This document shows positions 62,583 through 64,000 of a DNA stretch of 64,000 nt, piece by piece. The stretch comes from Bifidobacterium scaligerum (GTDB taxonomy: Bacteria; Actinomycetota; Actinomycetes; Actinomycetales; Bifidobacteriaceae). Position 1 is the first letter of the stretch. Each line of letters opens with the position of its first letter. The notes under the pieces were generated by a model. The model did not search any database and was not told where the DNA came from. It was given only the letters and a program-made list of their open reading frames with translations. The stretch is from assembly GCF_002802865.1 (NCBI RefSeq), contig NZ_PGLQ01000002.1, forward strand, positions 464,726 to 528,725, written 5' to 3'. Position numbers and translations under genes: made by a program.

Positions 62583-63704
62583 CTACTCGGCGGGGAATAC
62601 GGTGGCGGGCTTGGCCTGATGTGAGTTCGCGCGTTCTACAATGGCCACTACATCATGCGTTTGCGGCACAATGGCCACGGTCGGCACATCGATGGACCGT
62701 GCAATACGACGGCCGAACCGCAGTTCAGCCGCTTCTCCCGGCGTAATATCCAGTGAGGGCATAGCTCCGCGCGCCGCCTGTTCCATACTCAGCGCACGAT
62801 CGAGCAACCAAGCACGTCTCTCGTCACCGGACAATTCCGCAGGCGTGTCCAGCACACACTTGTTGCGAGTGACGGTTGCGCCTTCGCGATTGGTAAATGT
62901 CTTGGTTTCGCTATGGGCGCCGACCGTATGATCCCGAGTAACTGTCATGGCTTCATCGCCGATAAGACCACTGGTATCATCCGGCAAAGCAAACCGGCCG
63001 ACCCTGGTACGTCTTAATCGAACCAGATGTCCACCAACACCCAGTTCCTTTCCCAAGTCACGTGCCAGAGCACGAATGTAGGTGCCGGATGAGCAACTGA
63101 CGCGTACATCCACGTCCATCACCGGAACTGCTGAATCGGAATTCTGCAGTTGAGCCCAATCAGCCATCTGCAATGGTTCACCGGCGCATTCCCCAGCCAC
63201 ATACCCCTGACGGACAGCAAGTACGGCAAACTCACTGATATGCACCGGGCGGGCCTTCAGCTCCACGGCTTTACCTTCACGAGCCAAGTCGTAAGCACGC
63301 TTGCCGTTGATCTTGATTGCGGAAAAGGTATTGGGCACCTGTTCGATATCACCGGTGAAACGAGCCTCGATGACTTGTTGAATGGCGCTCTGCGTCATAT
63401 CCGTAACGCTCCGGTCGTCGTGCCGGACATCGATGAGTTCGCCCTCGGCATCATCAGTGGTGGTGCCCATACCGAGACGAATCGTCGCCTCATAGGTTTT
63501 GTCATGTTCCACGATGGCATTCAGCAGCCGCGTGGCGTGGCCGAATGCAATGACCAGCGCGCCCGTGGCCATCGGATCAAGAGTGCCGGCATGACCAACT
63601 TTTTTGATATGCAATGCGCCACGCACCGCAGCCACCGCATCGAAACTGGTAATACCTTGCGGCTTGTCGATAACCAGTAGGCCATTGGGTTGATTCATTG
63701 TCAT
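62583..63704 (-). CDS. truB: tRNA pseudouridine(55) synthase
   Basis: A 373-residue TruB that makes pseudouridine at position 55 of tRNAs. It has GLLVIDKPQGITS, the catalytic Asp in HAGTLDPMATGALVIAFG, and GTYIRALARDLG. The C-terminal part contains an extension of about 100 residues. The start is at 63704 (AAGG eight bases upstream) or at a second ATG six bases later. It is downstream of rbfA and upstream of ribF. Confidence 0.94.
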   Translation of the reverse strand: MTMNQPNGLLVIDKPQGITSFDAVAAVRGALHIKKVGHAGTLDPMATGALVIAFGHATRLLNAIVEHDKTYEATIRLGMGTTTDDAEGELIDVRHDDRSVTDMTQSAIQQVIEARFTGDIEQVPNTFSAIKINGKRAYDLAREGKAVELKARPVHISEFAVLAVRQGYVAGECAGEPLQMADWAQLQNSDSAVPVMDVDVRVSCSSGTYIRALARDLGKELGVGGHLVRLRRTRVGRFALPDDTSGLIGDEAMTVTRDHTVGAHSETKTFTNREGATVTRNKCVLDTPAELSGDERRAWLLDRALSMEQAARGAMPSLDITPGEAAELRFGRRIARSIDVPTVAIVPQTHDVVAIVERANSHQAKPATVFPAE

Positions 63705-63758
63705 ATCAGTACCTTGGGGTCATTACCTGTGACTCAATTTACCTGTGTCATCCATCAA

Positions 63759-63867
63759 CGTACGTTTTCCCAGAGTAGTTCGCCCTTCATCTGGAAGAAC
63801 GTACGCTGACTGTCGCTCAGCGTACGTTCTTCCAGATGACAGGTCCGGTAGCCCGGGAAAATGTACG
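63759..63867. repeat. Nested hairpins between rbfA and truB
   Basis: A perfect 23-bp inverted repeat (63787-63809 with 63817-63839, seven-base loop) lies inside a second inverted repeat (63759-63771 with 63855-63867, 12 of 13 bases). It separates rbfA from truB and may be a processing site or terminator. Confidence 0.8.
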
Positions 63868-63870
63868 CTC

Positions 63871-64000
63871 CTACTCGTTTTCGGAGTGATCCTCATCAGT
63901 CTCGTCGGACTCGGCTGCAAACTCGTCATCAGCCTCATCGTCAGGCTCGTCGTCGTGCTTGTACGGATCGGCGTCGCCGGCATACTGTGCGGTGGCGCGA
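63871..64000 (-). CDS. rbfA: Ribosome-binding factor A, C-terminal end (partial)
   Basis: The window's right end cuts this gene. The visible part, ending in TAG at 63871, encodes about 42 residues: ATAQYAGDADPYKH and then a strongly acidic tail rich in Asp and Glu ending DEDHSENE. Order rbfA-truB-ribF supports the assignment. RbfA helps 16S rRNA 5' end maturation. The catalytic KH-like domain lies outside the window. Confidence 0.75.
   Translation of the reverse strand, partial: RATAQYAGDADPYKHDDEPDDEADDEFAAESDETDEDHSENE

Overview
The window is an ordinary chromosomal segment of a high-GC Gram-positive bacterium, almost certainly Bifidobacterium and most likely the B. longum group. The evidence is actinobacterial families (DUF2530, a bS22-like micro-protein, a SenX3-like sensor next to phoU), a proton-symport glucose permease of the GlcP type, fucO, PspC-type two-component proteins, a lone LicT/EIIBCA PTS locus and a copy of a dispersed 23-bp palindrome. 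The species was judged from protein and repeat character only; no search was run. No prophage, transposase, plasmid or CRISPR signal was seen.

Layout. 1-4 kb: two family-2 glycosyltransferases around an AI-2E-family permease. 4-10 kb: fucO, tRNA-Phe and tRNA-Asp, azlCD branched-chain amino acid exporter, a low-MW tyrosine phosphatase, folA and thyA. 10-15 kb: OsmC protein, double-UspA protein and three exported NlpC/P60 or CHAP hydrolases. 15-19 kb: serC, DUF2530, a SenX3-like sensor lacking its phospho-acceptor histidine, divergent phoU. 19-25 kb: gpmA, menA, a fucose-permease-family transporter behind an attenuator-like leader, lysS, tRNA-Pro. 25-37 kb: an MFS exporter, a TPR/DUF4037 plus DUF4125 pair, a membrane alpha/beta hydrolase, and a divergent PspC envelope-stress locus with a histidine kinase and LuxR-type regulator. 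37-41 kb: galE, tRNA-Ser, serS, a diacylglycerol-kinase-family protein. 41-48 kb: licT antiterminator and EIIBCA, divergent from glcP, then pgm. 48-52 kb: repeat-rich spacer, a frameshifted endonuclease-like gene, RNase HI with a duplicated 5' end, rpiA. 52-64 kb: bS22-like gene, radA, an adenosylhomocysteinase-like plus deaminase operon, a cupin, a polar amino acid ABC transporter, and ribF-truB-rbfA.

How parts fit. galE, glcP, pgm, gpmA and rpiA feed central sugar metabolism. The most informative regulatory signal lies between the PTS operon and glcP: the glcP leader carries a near-canonical ribonucleic antiterminator (RAT) site overlapping a long intrinsic terminator, and a matching LicT-type protein with its PTS permease is encoded next door. 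This suggests that a PTS sensor controls a non-PTS glucose permease. A second leader, upstream of the fucose-permease-family gene, combines a promoter, a 65-codon leader frame, an intrinsic terminator and a 10-nt perfect complement of the gene's own ribosome-binding site.

Other points worth a second look are a SAH-hydrolase homolog lacking the catalytic histidine coupled to a deaminase, four phased copies of a repeated element before the DUF4125 gene, the internal duplication at rnhA, and several tandem repeats that could vary between strains.
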